Below are positions 9,564 to 16,851 of a DNA stretch of 64,000 nt, one piece after another. Within the stretch, counting starts at the first letter, position 1; the number at the start of each line of letters is the position of its first letter. A program made the translations under genes and the position numbers. The DNA lies in assembly GCA_019638705.1 (NCBI GenBank), contig JAHBTI010000014.1, forward strand, positions 20,145 to 84,144, written 5' to 3'. The stretch is from Bacteroidota bacterium (GTDB lineage: Bacteria > Bacteroidota > Bacteroidia > B-17B0 > Aurantibacillaceae). The notes under the pieces are model-generated. The model was not told where the DNA came from, did no database searches, and saw only the letters and a list, made by a program, of their open reading frames with translations.

Positions 9564-9785
9564 TTATGGTTTGTTGGTCGGTCTTCGCTCTATGCTGTAC
9601 CCGAAGCAGCCTGCGGCAATCAAACTCACTATGGAGTAAAACATATATTCGGGTGTGGTAACATTAAAGAGCAGTTGGGCTATCCAACTTGCAATCACCA
9701 AAAGCATACAGATAGCGATAATGAGTTCACGCAAACTGTATTCGTTGGTTTTGTCTTTCAGTAGATTTTTTAAAAAGCAACTCAT
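9564..9785 (-). CDS. Small two-helix membrane protein, second holin candidate
   Basis: A 73-residue protein starting MSCFLKNLLKDK, with hydrophobic helices at about residues 23-43 and 48-65 and a short polar tail. The frame is open further upstream, but this ATG is preceded by the A-rich leader seen before the other genes of the block. It overlaps the end of the transpeptidase-like gene by 59 nt in another frame. With the gene at 8631-8861 it gives two holin-sized proteins around the lysis enzymes, which could be a holin and an antiholin. No sequence motif supports this beyond size and topology. Confidence 0.5.
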   Translation of the reverse strand: MSCFLKNLLKDKTNEYSLRELIIAICMLLVIASWIAQLLFNVTTPEYMFYSIVSLIAAGCFGYSIERRPTNKP

Positions 9786-10491
9786 TGTTTTTTTGTTTTT
9801 TGTTTTGTTTGTTATTTGTTTTCCTGTTTTGTTGCGTGTACAGATAATAACCTGCCGCGCCAACACCCAACAATCCCGCTGCGAAAAAACCTGCCCGCCT
9901 TATGCTTTGCCTGCGCCACGAACGAAAATCAATCAACGTATAAGTGAACTGATTTCCGTAGCGTTGCTCATGTTTTTTGCAGAGCTGCATGAACGTTGCA
10001 AAGTCGCTTGCGTTTTCAAAGACCTGACAGCCTGCCGAATTTTTATCAACTGTTTTTGTTGTGCCTGTGCTGTTGGCTCTGTGTATGTTTATGCTAAACA
10101 GTCCGCTCATTTTTTTGCCGTTGTAAAAATCCAATATGGCGTTTCGGTCATAGTCGCGCATGATTGTAACAGGATTTTGCTGTACTAAGGCTTCGTATTT
10201 TCCCTGATGTAAGCCGATAGCATAAGCGTTTTTGTATTGTCCCTCTGCCAATATTGCCGTGCCTTGTTCCTGCATGGGGTTTTCCAACCAAAATGTACCG
10301 GGGTCTGTGGTTATCTTAAACACATGGTATTCCCAATGCAAGGGGCTTGTTGTATAAAATACATGAAGCTCATCATCAAAGCGGTTGGGTATGGTGCTTT
10401 TGCTTCTTAACCCTACAATGTTGAATTGATACGGTTTTGAATACAAAACAAATCCCTTGTATTTTAACAAAGCCTTTAAGCGTTGCAACAT
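9727..10491 (-). CDS. Putative L,D-transpeptidase-like (YkuD-type) protein with C-terminal membrane helix
   Basis: A 254-residue protein. Residues about 15-190 are beta-rich and contain INIHRA with His137 followed by DKNSAGCQVF with Cys155. This resembles the H-x(14-17)-[ST]-x-G-C signature of YkuD L,D-transpeptidases, where the cysteine attacks peptidoglycan stem peptides. A hydrophobic segment at about 197-218 and a very basic, asparagine-rich tail follow, so the enzyme is probably membrane-tethered. It sits between an amidase gene and holin-sized genes, which fits a lysis or entry module. The fold assignment rests on one short motif, so the enzyme class needs a profile search. Confidence 0.55.
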   Translation of the reverse strand: MLQRLKALLKYKGFVLYSKPYQFNIVGLRSKSTIPNRFDDELHVFYTTSPLHWEYHVFKITTDPGTFWLENPMQEQGTAILAEGQYKNAYAIGLHQGKYEALVQQNPVTIMRDYDRNAILDFYNGKKMSGLFSINIHRANSTGTTKTVDKNSAGCQVFENASDFATFMQLCKKHEQRYGNQFTYTLIDFRSWRRQSIRRAGFFAAGLLGVGAAGYYLYTQQNRKTNNKQNKKQKNNELLFKKSTERQNQRIQFA

Positions 10492-10503
10492 TTTCCTTTT
10501 TTC

Positions 10504-10944
10504 TTATGCCGCCAAATCAATATCGGGCTGATAATTTTTCAGCCATGTTTTCGCGTCAAACGAAGGACAATCTTTGTGAACGTTCGGAAAATCCCTGTGT
10601 CCACATATTTCCGCGCCCTGATATTTTTCGGTCAATCTCACCACCAAATCAAAGAGTGAATTTTCCTGTGCGCGTGTAATGGTGTCTTTTGCTTTACCCG
10701 CTTTGTCAATGCCGCCGATGTATGCCACATTGATACATTCGCTATTGTGTTTGTACACGCCATTGCTGTTTTTGTCTTCGTCCAAAAGTTGCACTACTTC
10801 GCCATTGGCTTTGATGATGTAGTGATAACCCGATGTGTCGCCCCAACCGCGTTTTTCTTTCCAATATTTTTTTATGCTTTCAATGGAAGCGTTCGGTTGT
10901 GTTGCGGTGCAATGCACCACGATGTATTTGATGTTCCGTTTCAT
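10504..10944 (-). CDS. N-acetylmuramoyl-L-alanine amidase (Amidase_2, T7 lysozyme type)
   Basis: A 146-residue single-domain amidase. Zinc ligands are visible: His11 in VVHCTAT, His116 in GHRDFP and Cys126 in KDCPSFD, the same H/H/C set as T7 lysozyme. It cleaves the bond between muramic acid and the first alanine of the peptidoglycan stem. There is no signal peptide, so export would need a holin or virion delivery. The gene lies 12 bp before the transpeptidase-like gene and after the peptidoglycan-binding membrane protein, making a cell-wall cluster. Length and motifs are typical of phage endolysins of Bacteroidota. Confidence 0.93.
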   Translation of the reverse strand: MKRNIKYIVVHCTATQPNASIESIKKYWKEKRGWGDTSGYHYIIKANGEVVQLLDEDKNSNGVYKHNSECINVAYIGGIDKAGKAKDTITRAQENSLFDLVVRLTEKYQGAEICGHRDFPNVHKDCPSFDAKTWLKNYQPDIDLAA

Positions 10945-10982
10945 ATTTATTTTTTTTTAGTTGTAAGTCTTGGCTCTTGTGT

Positions 10983-11891
10983 CTATTCTTTGTAGTAACT
11001 GATGTGTGCGCTTTCGGTCAGAAAAAAATGTTTGTCCTGTTCAAAGAGGGTATGCTTGCCGCGCCGTGCAACTTCTTTTCCAAGCACCATGTTGGCGGGA
11101 ACGTTCACAAACTCTTTGGGATTTTTCCAAACTTTTGTCGGGCGCGTGGTGATGAGTAGTTTTTCATTTTCCAATCCCGATAACGACCACTTGTCGCCGT
11201 TATACTTTAATCCCATGTTGGAAAATGCCAAGCGTATGGCTTGTTTCTGCTGCTCATCGCTAAAACTGTTGAGTATTCCGTTTACAAGGGTTTGGCGCAC
11301 GCCGCCAATGCGGTGGTTCATAAAAGCATTGCTTACCGCCTGATAATCGTTGGTGTTGCGCAAGGTTTTAAGCAAAGAGATAACCTTGTTAAAATCCTTT
11401 TTGTTTGCTGCCGTGTACAGTTGTTCGGCGGTTTGTACGGGGTCGGGACTGCTGCCCTTAGTCAAAACATTAAACGTGCTTTCGTCTATGCTTTCAGGCA
11501 AGCCCGCTTTTTTCAGAGCTGCCACCGTTTCCGAGCCAAAGTCGCCGTCTGCACCGTACTTAGGTAAACTGTCTTTGCCGTATTTCGCAATCAATGCTTC
11601 CTGCAATAATTTTACGTTTACGCCTTTGCTTCCTTTTTTCAAGGGAAAACCGTCCGTTGCTTGCGTTGTTGTTTTCGCTTTTGGTTTCGCGGCGGTATTG
11701 GCTGAAACTGTTTTTGCGGAAACATCAGGCGTGTTTGCGTAGTTGTCGTTATCTGCCGCCTGTGCTTTTTTCTTTTTCCAATACTGCCAACCGAAATAAC
11801 TCAATACGCCTGTTCCTGCTATGCCCAAGCCGATGAACAACCATTTTTTGCCCTTGCCTTTTTTTGTTGTGTTACTGATATTTTTTTTCAT
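10983..11891 (-). CDS. Membrane protein with peptidoglycan-binding domain and annexin-like helical region
   Basis: I start the gene at MKKNISN, 302 residues; an in-frame ATG 11 codons upstream would overlap the previous gene. A membrane helix spans about 17-36, then a low-complexity linker (about 40-80), then a PG_binding_1 domain at about 82-145 (LKKGSKGVNVKLLQEAL, YGADGDFGSETVAALKKAG). Residues about 154-228 are helical and resemble a degenerate annexin repeat like those in the preceding gene, without the GTD loop. The last 60 residues are beta-rich and SH3-like in look. The protein probably spans from a membrane to the cell wall, useful for a virion that must cross or remodel peptidoglycan. 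The PG-binding call is strong; the annexin relation is tentative. Confidence 0.75.
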   Translation of the reverse strand: MKKNISNTTKKGKGKKWLFIGLGIAGTGVLSYFGWQYWKKKKAQAADNDNYANTPDVSAKTVSANTAAKPKAKTTTQATDGFPLKKGSKGVNVKLLQEALIAKYGKDSLPKYGADGDFGSETVAALKKAGLPESIDESTFNVLTKGSSPDPVQTAEQLYTAANKKDFNKVISLLKTLRNTNDYQAVSNAFMNHRIGGVRQTLVNGILNSFSDEQQKQAIRLAFSNMGLKYNGDKWSLSGLENEKLLITTRPTKVWKNPKEFVNVPANMVLGKEVARRGKHTLFEQDKHFFLTESAHISYYKE

Positions 11892-11904
11892 GCTCTCTTG
11901 TTGT

Positions 11905-12630
11905 TTATGCTTTTGGTTTTGCAAGAATGATGTTCATGTAGTCGGAATATTCCCAAAATTCTAACTCACTTTTTAATGCTTTGGTCAAATCTTCGCCGTA
12001 TGCTTTGTAGTACGCCGCACCCACCTGAACATAATCGGCTTGCGTGGGGATTTCGGTAAACACGGCTCTAATGGCTTTCTCGTCTGTACCGGGAATAAAA
12101 CCGTAAGTCTTGTCAAAGGCTGCTTTCAAGCGTTTTGCCCAAGCGATGTATTGATTGGCGTTTATCGCTTGTCCTGTTTTTTCGGGCTTGCCTGCTATGA
12201 TTTGCAGCATTTCGTTGTACTCGCTTGCTTGCAGTTCATCGCTCATGTCCTTGTACATATTTCTGTTGTACTCTTTTTGATATGCCTTAAACACTTTGTT
12301 CAGCTCGTCTTTGCTTTTGATAGATATTAATGTTCTGCGCAATGCTTCGGTGTCCGTTCCCCACCAACCGTCATTCTCAAATGCCATTTTGATTTGCTTG
12401 GCGAGGGTTTCGGGTGTGCCGTCCTCAAAACTTTTTGAATGGGCTTTGTTGGACACGGCTCTGTCAATCGCCTTTTTTCCAAGCAGCACCAAGCCGCCTA
12501 AACCAAGCGCAGCCAACACCGAGTAAACAATTTTTTCTTTCAGGCTCATGCCTTGCTCTTTTGTTTTCGGTGTTGTGCTTGCTGCTTTGATGTTGCGTTG
12601 TATGACTTTTTTAATGAGTGCGTTGTTCAT
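11905..12630 (-). CDS. Membrane-anchored protein with two annexin-like repeats
   Basis: A 241-residue protein with a membrane helix at about 33-51 and two similar repeats at about 74-147 and 165-237. Each repeat has the annexin pattern: a GTD loop (WWGTDTEALRRTL at 89; IPGTDEKAIRAVF at 179), four to five helices with an A-Y-[QY]-K-x-Y-[NG] core, and an acidic S-[DE]-E-L or K-S-E-L motif about 39-40 residues after the GT. In eukaryotic annexins these positions form type II calcium sites that bind acidic phospholipids. Annexin-like proteins are known in a few bacteria, but I know of no viral one. The gene is fourth from the amidase side in the block, after a heptanucleotide repeat tract. I infer membrane binding; calcium dependence is untested. 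Confidence 0.75.
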   Translation of the reverse strand: MNNALIKKVIQRNIKAASTTPKTKEQGMSLKEKIVYSVLAALGLGGLVLLGKKAIDRAVSNKAHSKSFEDGTPETLAKQIKMAFENDGWWGTDTEALRRTLISIKSKDELNKVFKAYQKEYNRNMYKDMSDELQASEYNEMLQIIAGKPEKTGQAINANQYIAWAKRLKAAFDKTYGFIPGTDEKAIRAVFTEIPTQADYVQVGAAYYKAYGEDLTKALKSELEFWEYSDYMNIILAKPKA

Positions 12631-12684
12631 TTGCTTATTGCCTATTGCAAATTGCTTATTGCATATTATCTATTGCCTATTGCT
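12631..12684. repeat. Degenerate heptanucleotide repeat tract (unit about TATTGCC)
   Basis: About seven tandem, slightly varied copies of a 7-nt unit (tattgcc/ attgcaa/ attgctt) fill the spacer between the 60-residue gene and the annexin-like gene, ending right at the annexin-like start codon. A second tract of the same unit lies at 12950-13002. Confidence 0.85.
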
Positions 12685-12686
12685 GA

Positions 12687-12869
12687 TTACACGCCTAACG
12701 CCTTTTTCGCCATTGCTGTTTTAATCGGGTCGTGCTTCACGATGTGCGCCAACTTTTCCAATTCCTTTGCGGATAGCTTGGAGGCTAATGTTGTTAAGGC
12801 TTGCATTTTAATATCGGCTTCTTTTTCGTTGTTCGCTGTAATAGCGATGTCGTAATTATGCTTTGTCAT
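12687..12869 (-). CDS. Small helical protein of unknown function (60 aa)
   Basis: A 60-residue acidic/basic helical protein with no membrane span and no recognised domain. It contains leucine/alanine-rich helices (KMQALTTLASKLSAKELEKL) that could pack as a helical hairpin. It lies between two heptanucleotide repeat tracts and keeps the direction and A-rich leader of its neighbours, which supports it being a real gene. It might be a scaffold or chaperone for a neighbouring structural protein, but nothing in the sequence proves a role. Confidence 0.55.
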   Translation of the reverse strand: MTKHNYDIAITANNEKEADIKMQALTTLASKLSAKELEKLAHIVKHDPIKTAMAKKALGV

Positions 12870-12949
12870 ATTTTTTAGTTTAAAAGTTAGAAAGTTTTGA
12901 AAGTTGAAAAGTTTGCTGCTTTATCTTCTTTCATTTTTTTTGTTTTGTG

Positions 12950-13002
12950 TTGCTCATTGCCTATTGCCTATTGCCTATTGCAAATTGCTCATTGCCTATT
13001 GC
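12950..13002. repeat. Second heptanucleotide repeat tract (unit about TATTGCC)
   Basis: Same unit as the tract at 12631-12684, about seven copies, overlapping the last codons and stop of the 298-residue coiled-coil gene and reaching into the spacer before the 60-residue gene. Confidence 0.85.
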
Positions 13003-13892
13003 TGTTCTTCTTGCTCGTCTTCGCTCTCGTCTTCCTGTGAAAGAAAATCAATCAAGATTTGCAACTGCGTTTTGTCCTTGCTTAGAAAATCCAAAAGTTC
13101 CATAACGGCAGACATTTCTTCTTCGCTGTACAATTTTTCCAACTCACGCATAAGGCGAATAAATGTTTGTTCTTCCTCGCTTAGTGCGGGTGCGGCGGCG
13201 GTGTCCGACAGCGTACTGTTGTCTTTTTTGGAAAATGATACTTCGGCGTTTTCGTTGGTGTCAGTTTTGTTCTCTTGCTCAATCAAACCTGCTAACCCTG
13301 CTGTGGCGGGCAGTTTGGCAAGTAAGTGAGTATTGCGTTTTACCAAACCCTCAAGGGCTAAGGAAAGAACATCGCCCAAATGAATGCCGCCGATTTTGTT
13401 GCCGTTGGCTTTTGCCTCTTTAATGGCGGCGCGGTATTCTTCAATTTCGTTTTCCCTTTCTTCCAACTCCTCGCGTAATTCCTCGTTCTCGCTTAGCAGC
13501 ACAGCAATTTGCCGTTGTTCGGCACTTTGTTTGTTTTTTTCTTCCCGCCAATCGTTCAGCGAAGTTTTGGAATGTGGTTTTGTCGTTTCAAAACCGTTTA
13601 ATCCGATGTTGTTCGCTTCGGTACGGTTGCGGGCTTTGAGCATAAACACATATTGGTCGTTGCGCGGCGAAGCGGAAGAGTTGTAAATCAAAATTCTGAT
13701 TTGTTCGGTGTCCGCGTTCATGTAATCCTCATAAGCGTCAAAGTCATTCGGCTCGTCCGTTTTGGGAACGGCTTTGAGATTGTCCACAAAAATTTCGTAG
13801 TGCTTGGCTTTTCCTTTTTGCGCCATTGACACCAAATGATTTTTTAAGCGGTCAATTTTTTGTTGGTCAAAATTGTCAAATTGTATAGGCAT
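12996..13892 (-). CDS. Acidic coiled-coil protein of unknown function (298 aa)
   Basis: No family recognised. Residues 1-110 look globular, with mixed strands and helices and an aromatic-rich middle. Residues about 112-165 form a strongly charged coiled coil (ENEELREELEERENEIEE). A possible short helix pair follows at 170-200, then a low-complexity linker and an acidic helical tail ending in Glu/Gln. No signal peptide or membrane helix is present. Length, coiled coil and acidic tail would suit a scaffold or minor virion protein. The stop codon lies inside a heptanucleotide repeat tract, so repeat number changes could alter the exact C-terminus. Confidence 0.6.
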   Translation of the reverse strand: MPIQFDNFDQQKIDRLKNHLVSMAQKGKAKHYEIFVDNLKAVPKTDEPNDFDAYEDYMNADTEQIRILIYNSSASPRNDQYVFMLKARNRTEANNIGLNGFETTKPHSKTSLNDWREEKNKQSAEQRQIAVLLSENEELREELEERENEIEEYRAAIKEAKANGNKIGGIHLGDVLSLALEGLVKRNTHLLAKLPATAGLAGLIEQENKTDTNENAEVSFSKKDNSTLSDTAAAPALSEEEQTFIRLMRELEKLYSEEEMSAVMELLDFLSKDKTQLQILIDFLSQEDESEDEQEEQQ

Positions 13893-13904
13893 ATTTTTTC
13901 GTTT

Positions 13905-14231
13905 TTATTTTTCTGTGTTGCGTTTTGGTATCACCTGTATAAACCGCAGGTGATTAATTCGGTTGGCGTTGTTGCTGATGTGCATTATTCCCTGATGTTC
14001 GTAATTCTGCTCGTTGCCGTTATTCTGAACGGTGTCGTACAGCCCGAAGTCTGACTCCACTTTCACGTCTTCAACTTCTTCCACGAGTACGAACACATGA
14101 CCGCAAGCATTGATTTCTATGCTTTCATTGGCTTGCAGCACAAAATGTCTGAAACGCAAATGGTAGTTTTTGCCGTGTCCCAATTCTTCCATGCGGCGCG
14201 GGATATATTCTAAAGCTAAGGCTATGGTCAT
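13905..14231 (-). CDS. Beta-rich small protein, putative minor structural protein (108 aa)
   Basis: A 108-residue protein without membrane helix or signal peptide. It alternates short hydrophobic strands (HLRFRHFVLQANESIEI, HVFVLVEEVEDVKV, HLRFIQVIP), a pattern expected for a single beta-sandwich or jelly roll. It sits in a row of similar beta-rich proteins (14242-15236) after the candidate coat gene. I recognise no family; a capsid-associated or vertex role is inferred from context only. Confidence 0.5.
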   Translation of the reverse strand: MTIALALEYIPRRMEELGHGKNYHLRFRHFVLQANESIEINACGHVFVLVEEVEDVKVESDFGLYDTVQNNGNEQNYEHQGIMHISNNANRINHLRFIQVIPKRNTEK

Positions 14232-14241
14232 GTTTTGTTGT

Positions 14242-14853
14242 TTAGTCTTGTGCTGCTTTTCGTTCTATCCACAGATACACATTTACGATGTAATCGGGAT
14301 TTTGTCCGCTGCTCTTGTCCTTGTAAACGCCTGTTATCACAGGGTTTTTGCCGTTGAGTGAAATTTCATCTTCAAAGCATTGCGTTTGGTGCGTGTAAGC
14401 AAACGCTTTCCAAAATGCGTTGAGTGAAAAATCTTTTTCGCCGATGTTGTTCTCGCTTGCCTTGATGTCGGCGGTATAAAAAATATCGGCTTCATCGCAG
14501 CTCTGCAAACGCAACTCTCCGAACAATTCATTACGCTGAAAATTTTTCATCAACTCATCGCTTGGTGTTTCCGTTGGCGGTGCTGTGCTGTCCGTTGTCG
14601 GCGGCGGCGTTACCTCTGTTCTGTCCTCTCCCTCTTTCGGCGGCTCTTTCGGTGGCTCTGAGGGCGGCAAGGGCGGGTCTGGCAAGGGCGGCTCAATCGG
14701 CGGCGTGGGTATTTCAGTAACTTTTAACTGCCTGTGTCCGTATTCCACGCCCACAATACGCCCGCAATTCTGCGGCAGCTTTACCTGAAACACATACACC
14801 TGTTTTGATTTGGTGATGTGCATTTTGATTGCAAATACCTGTTCGCGTATCAT
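14242..14853 (-). CDS. Putative minor virion protein with proline-rich stalk (203 aa)
   Basis: Residues 1-45 are beta-rich, residues about 48-100 are a Pro/Glu/Thr-rich stalk (PPLPPSEPPKEPPKEG), and residues about 105-203 form a second beta-rich domain ending YIVNVYLWIE. That ending is like the YRVSLYLDCE near the C-terminus of the next gene upstream, so the two may share a fold. Two globular parts joined by a proline stalk is how many vertex spikes and receptor-binding proteins are built. No enzyme motif is seen. Role inferred. Confidence 0.5.
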   Translation of the reverse strand: MIREQVFAIKMHITKSKQVYVFQVKLPQNCGRIVGVEYGHRQLKVTEIPTPPIEPPLPDPPLPPSEPPKEPPKEGEDRTEVTPPPTTDSTAPPTETPSDELMKNFQRNELFGELRLQSCDEADIFYTADIKASENNIGEKDFSLNAFWKAFAYTHQTQCFEDEISLNGKNPVITGVYKDKSSGQNPDYIVNVYLWIERKAAQD

Positions 14854-14858
14854 ACTGC

Positions 14859-15236
14859 TTATGCTTCCATTTCACAATCCAAATACAACGACACTCGGTA
14901 AGCCGCAAAGCTGGTGCGCGTGTCGGGATTGTCCGTGTAACTTAATTTAATGATACCGTTGCCCGTGTTCACATTGCCCAAATCGTAATAGCGTTGCTTG
15001 GGCGAAACGTTTATACCCGACATGAGTAATTTACTCTCGTAGTTTTCGGGGAAAAATTCCTCGCTGTTGATTTCAATTTTCTGTGTGCCTCTGTAATACA
15101 GCAAATCGTCTTTGTCCGATGTGAGCAACACGCCTCTGACGGTTTTAATGCTTTTGTCCATTTCAAAGGTCTTGCTCAGCGATTGCCCGCTCGCGGTTAT
15201 CTGTATATCAAATCGTTTTTTTACGGCTTTCAACAT
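14859..15236 (-). CDS. Putative capsid-type beta-sandwich protein (125 aa)
   Basis: A 125-residue protein with strands throughout and no membrane helix. The C-terminal strand YRVSLYLDCE resembles the end of the following gene product (YIVNVYLWIE). It is the first gene after the terminator that follows the candidate coat gene, and only 5 bp separate it from the next gene. The size suits a single jelly roll or a vertex protein. No family recognised. Confidence 0.5.
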   Translation of the reverse strand: MLKAVKKRFDIQITASGQSLSKTFEMDKSIKTVRGVLLTSDKDDLLYYRGTQKIEINSEEFFPENYESKLLMSGINVSPKQRYYDLGNVNTGNGIIKLSYTDNPDTRTSFAAYRVSLYLDCEMEA

Positions 15237-15266
15237 TTTCTTTTTTTGTTTTTGTGTTACGCTTTA

Positions 15267-15299
15267 AAAAAGCCTGCCGCCGTTTACGACAGGCTTTTT
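15267..15299 (-). terminator. Intrinsic terminator after the candidate coat gene
   Basis: A 10-bp perfect stem (AAAAAGCCTG / CAGGCTTTTT) with a 13-nt loop and flanking A and T runs lies 30 bp past the stop at 15330. An internal terminator here would make the genes upstream of it more abundant than those downstream, as expected for a highly expressed coat protein. Confidence 0.85.
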
Positions 15300-15329
15300 A
15301 CTTTTCATTTATAATTTTTACTTATGCGG

Positions 15330-16052
15330 TTATGGTGTAGTAATTGTTCCGTGCAAGCCTGCAAATACATGGGTTCTTGGGTCAATCCCGTCCATAGTGC
15401 CTAACTCAATGGTCATCTCTACCAAGATGTCATCTTGAACAAGGCGCGGGTTGGCAAGTTTGTAATAGCCAATCGGCACGTTGTGCATATTGCTTGTCTT
15501 AAACACATTGTTGGAAGTTTCAGGCACAATTTGTTTTTTGTTGCTCTTTAATGAAAACTCTCCGTTGGCAATGGAAGGTATGGCGGCTATATCACCGAAG
15601 TTAATCGCCATGATTTTGTCTTTGGTGTTTTCTGTTGCTACGCCCGCCAACAATACAATGCCACTTACCAACAAGGATTGATTTTTCGGAAGTTTTGCAT
15701 TGGAGATGTTGCGCAAGCCGATTTCTTTGTCGTCCTGCGTTTCAAACAACTTGATTGTTTTACTGTTCACCTGCTTAATGCTGTATATCACCGTATCAGC
15801 CAATCGCAATTCACCTTTGGTTAAGGCTGCTTTGATGTGGTCGGGCAGTTCCGAAAAATGTTTTTCCATTTCTGCGCGTGAGCCTTTGCTCACACCGCCT
15901 GTGCTTGCCAATTTGTTTACCGTGCGTTGCCGTGCAATGGGGTTCATTTTGCGCAATGCGCCTAACAGTTCCTCGTTGCCGTCCAAGCCCTCTAAGCCCA
16001 ACAACGCACCTACGTTGTTGTATTCTTCTATTCCGTTTAACATTTCTAACAT
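15330..16052 (-). CDS. Candidate major coat protein (240 aa)
   Basis: A 240-residue protein with a helical, charged N-terminal arm (residues 1-75) and a beta-rich body (about 85-240) without membrane helix or signal peptide. The tail reads like strands and loops of a beta barrel (LVEMTIELGTM, VFAGLHGTITTP). I recognise no family. The call rests on layout: a 169-bp leader that could hold its own promoter, a strong terminator directly downstream, and a place between membrane/virion proteins and small beta-rich proteins. In jelly-roll viruses the coat gene often has this setting. An alternative is a non-viral structural protein. Confidence 0.45.
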   Translation of the reverse strand: MLEMLNGIEEYNNVGALLGLEGLDGNEELLGALRKMNPIARQRTVNKLASTGGVSKGSRAEMEKHFSELPDHIKAALTKGELRLADTVIYSIKQVNSKTIKLFETQDDKEIGLRNISNAKLPKNQSLLVSGIVLLAGVATENTKDKIMAINFGDIAAIPSIANGEFSLKSNKKQIVPETSNNVFKTSNMHNVPIGYYKLANPRLVQDDILVEMTIELGTMDGIDPRTHVFAGLHGTITTP

Positions 16053-16221
16053 GATGTTTTGTTTTTTTGATTTGACTTTTATTTGTTTTTGATTAAGAAC
16101 AAATACAGTTTGCTTTTTCTATCGCTCTCGTTATTCAGGGATTTGCTCTGTCTGCAATGGGATTAAGCGTGAAACGCACAACTGTATTTTTCTTTTTTAC
16201 TTTTTACTTTCAGTTTGCTGC

Positions 16222-16818
16222 TTAAAAAAGCTGTTCTTCCAAGCCCATGATTTCTTCCTCTATGCCCGACATTCGGGATTGCTCGTATTCTTCACCGCTT
16301 GAAGCAATGGCTTCTTCTATCGCGTCCAAACCGCTCATATCAAGCTCTTGGTTTTGCGGATATTTAAAATATTGCACACTGCCCAATCCGTTCGTGCCTG
16401 TGTCGCCCGCACTTGCTTTGGGTTTGATGAATTTGTCAATGTAGAGGCGTTGCTTGATGTTTTGCCCGAAAGATTTCATGCGTTCTTTCGCGCCGTCCAA
16501 ACCCGAAAGGCTTGTGCCGTTCATTGCGCCCTGCCCGATTTGATAACCGCCCGAAGCCATCATACCCAAACCGAAACTTGTAGCCAATGATGAGCCGAGA
16601 TAGTAACCAACCAACGATGTGCCTATGCCCACCAACAAAGAGGGCTTGCCGATTGCCGCACCTGCCAAGCCGCCGCCGACTGTACCCACGACCAAATCTT
16701 TTACCGTGCCGAGTGCGGAATGTTTAACGTTGCCCTTGCTGTTCGGCAAGTCCTGTATGAACGCGCGAAAGTTCGTTTTGCCTTTCCTGCCTGATTTTTT
16801 CTTTTTCTTTTTAGCCAT
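16222..16818 (-). CDS. Basic, glycine-rich membrane protein (198 aa)
   Basis: I place the start at MAKKKKKKSG, preceded by the A-rich leader typical of this block; an earlier ATG 11 codons upstream is less likely. A very basic N-terminus (residues 1-16) is followed by a stretch of glycine-rich hydrophobic helices at about 40-100 (VVGTVGGGLAGAAIG, GIGTSLVGYYLGSSLATSFG) and an acidic C-terminal tail. Small glycine-rich membrane proteins with basic ends are common in viruses with an internal lipid membrane, where they bridge membrane and genome or capsid. No family recognised. Confidence 0.55.
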   Translation of the reverse strand: MAKKKKKKSGRKGKTNFRAFIQDLPNSKGNVKHSALGTVKDLVVGTVGGGLAGAAIGKPSLLVGIGTSLVGYYLGSSLATSFGLGMMASGGYQIGQGAMNGTSLSGLDGAKERMKSFGQNIKQRLYIDKFIKPKASAGDTGTNGLGSVQYFKYPQNQELDMSGLDAIEEAIASSGEEYEQSRMSGIEEEIMGLEEQLF

Positions 16819-16851
16819 GTCTGTTTTGTTTTTTTTTGTTTGTTGCTGCAC

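Noticed and set aside
12631..13002. CRISPR array
   Set aside because: The repeats are 7-nt tandem units without spacers of uniform length and no cas gene is near.
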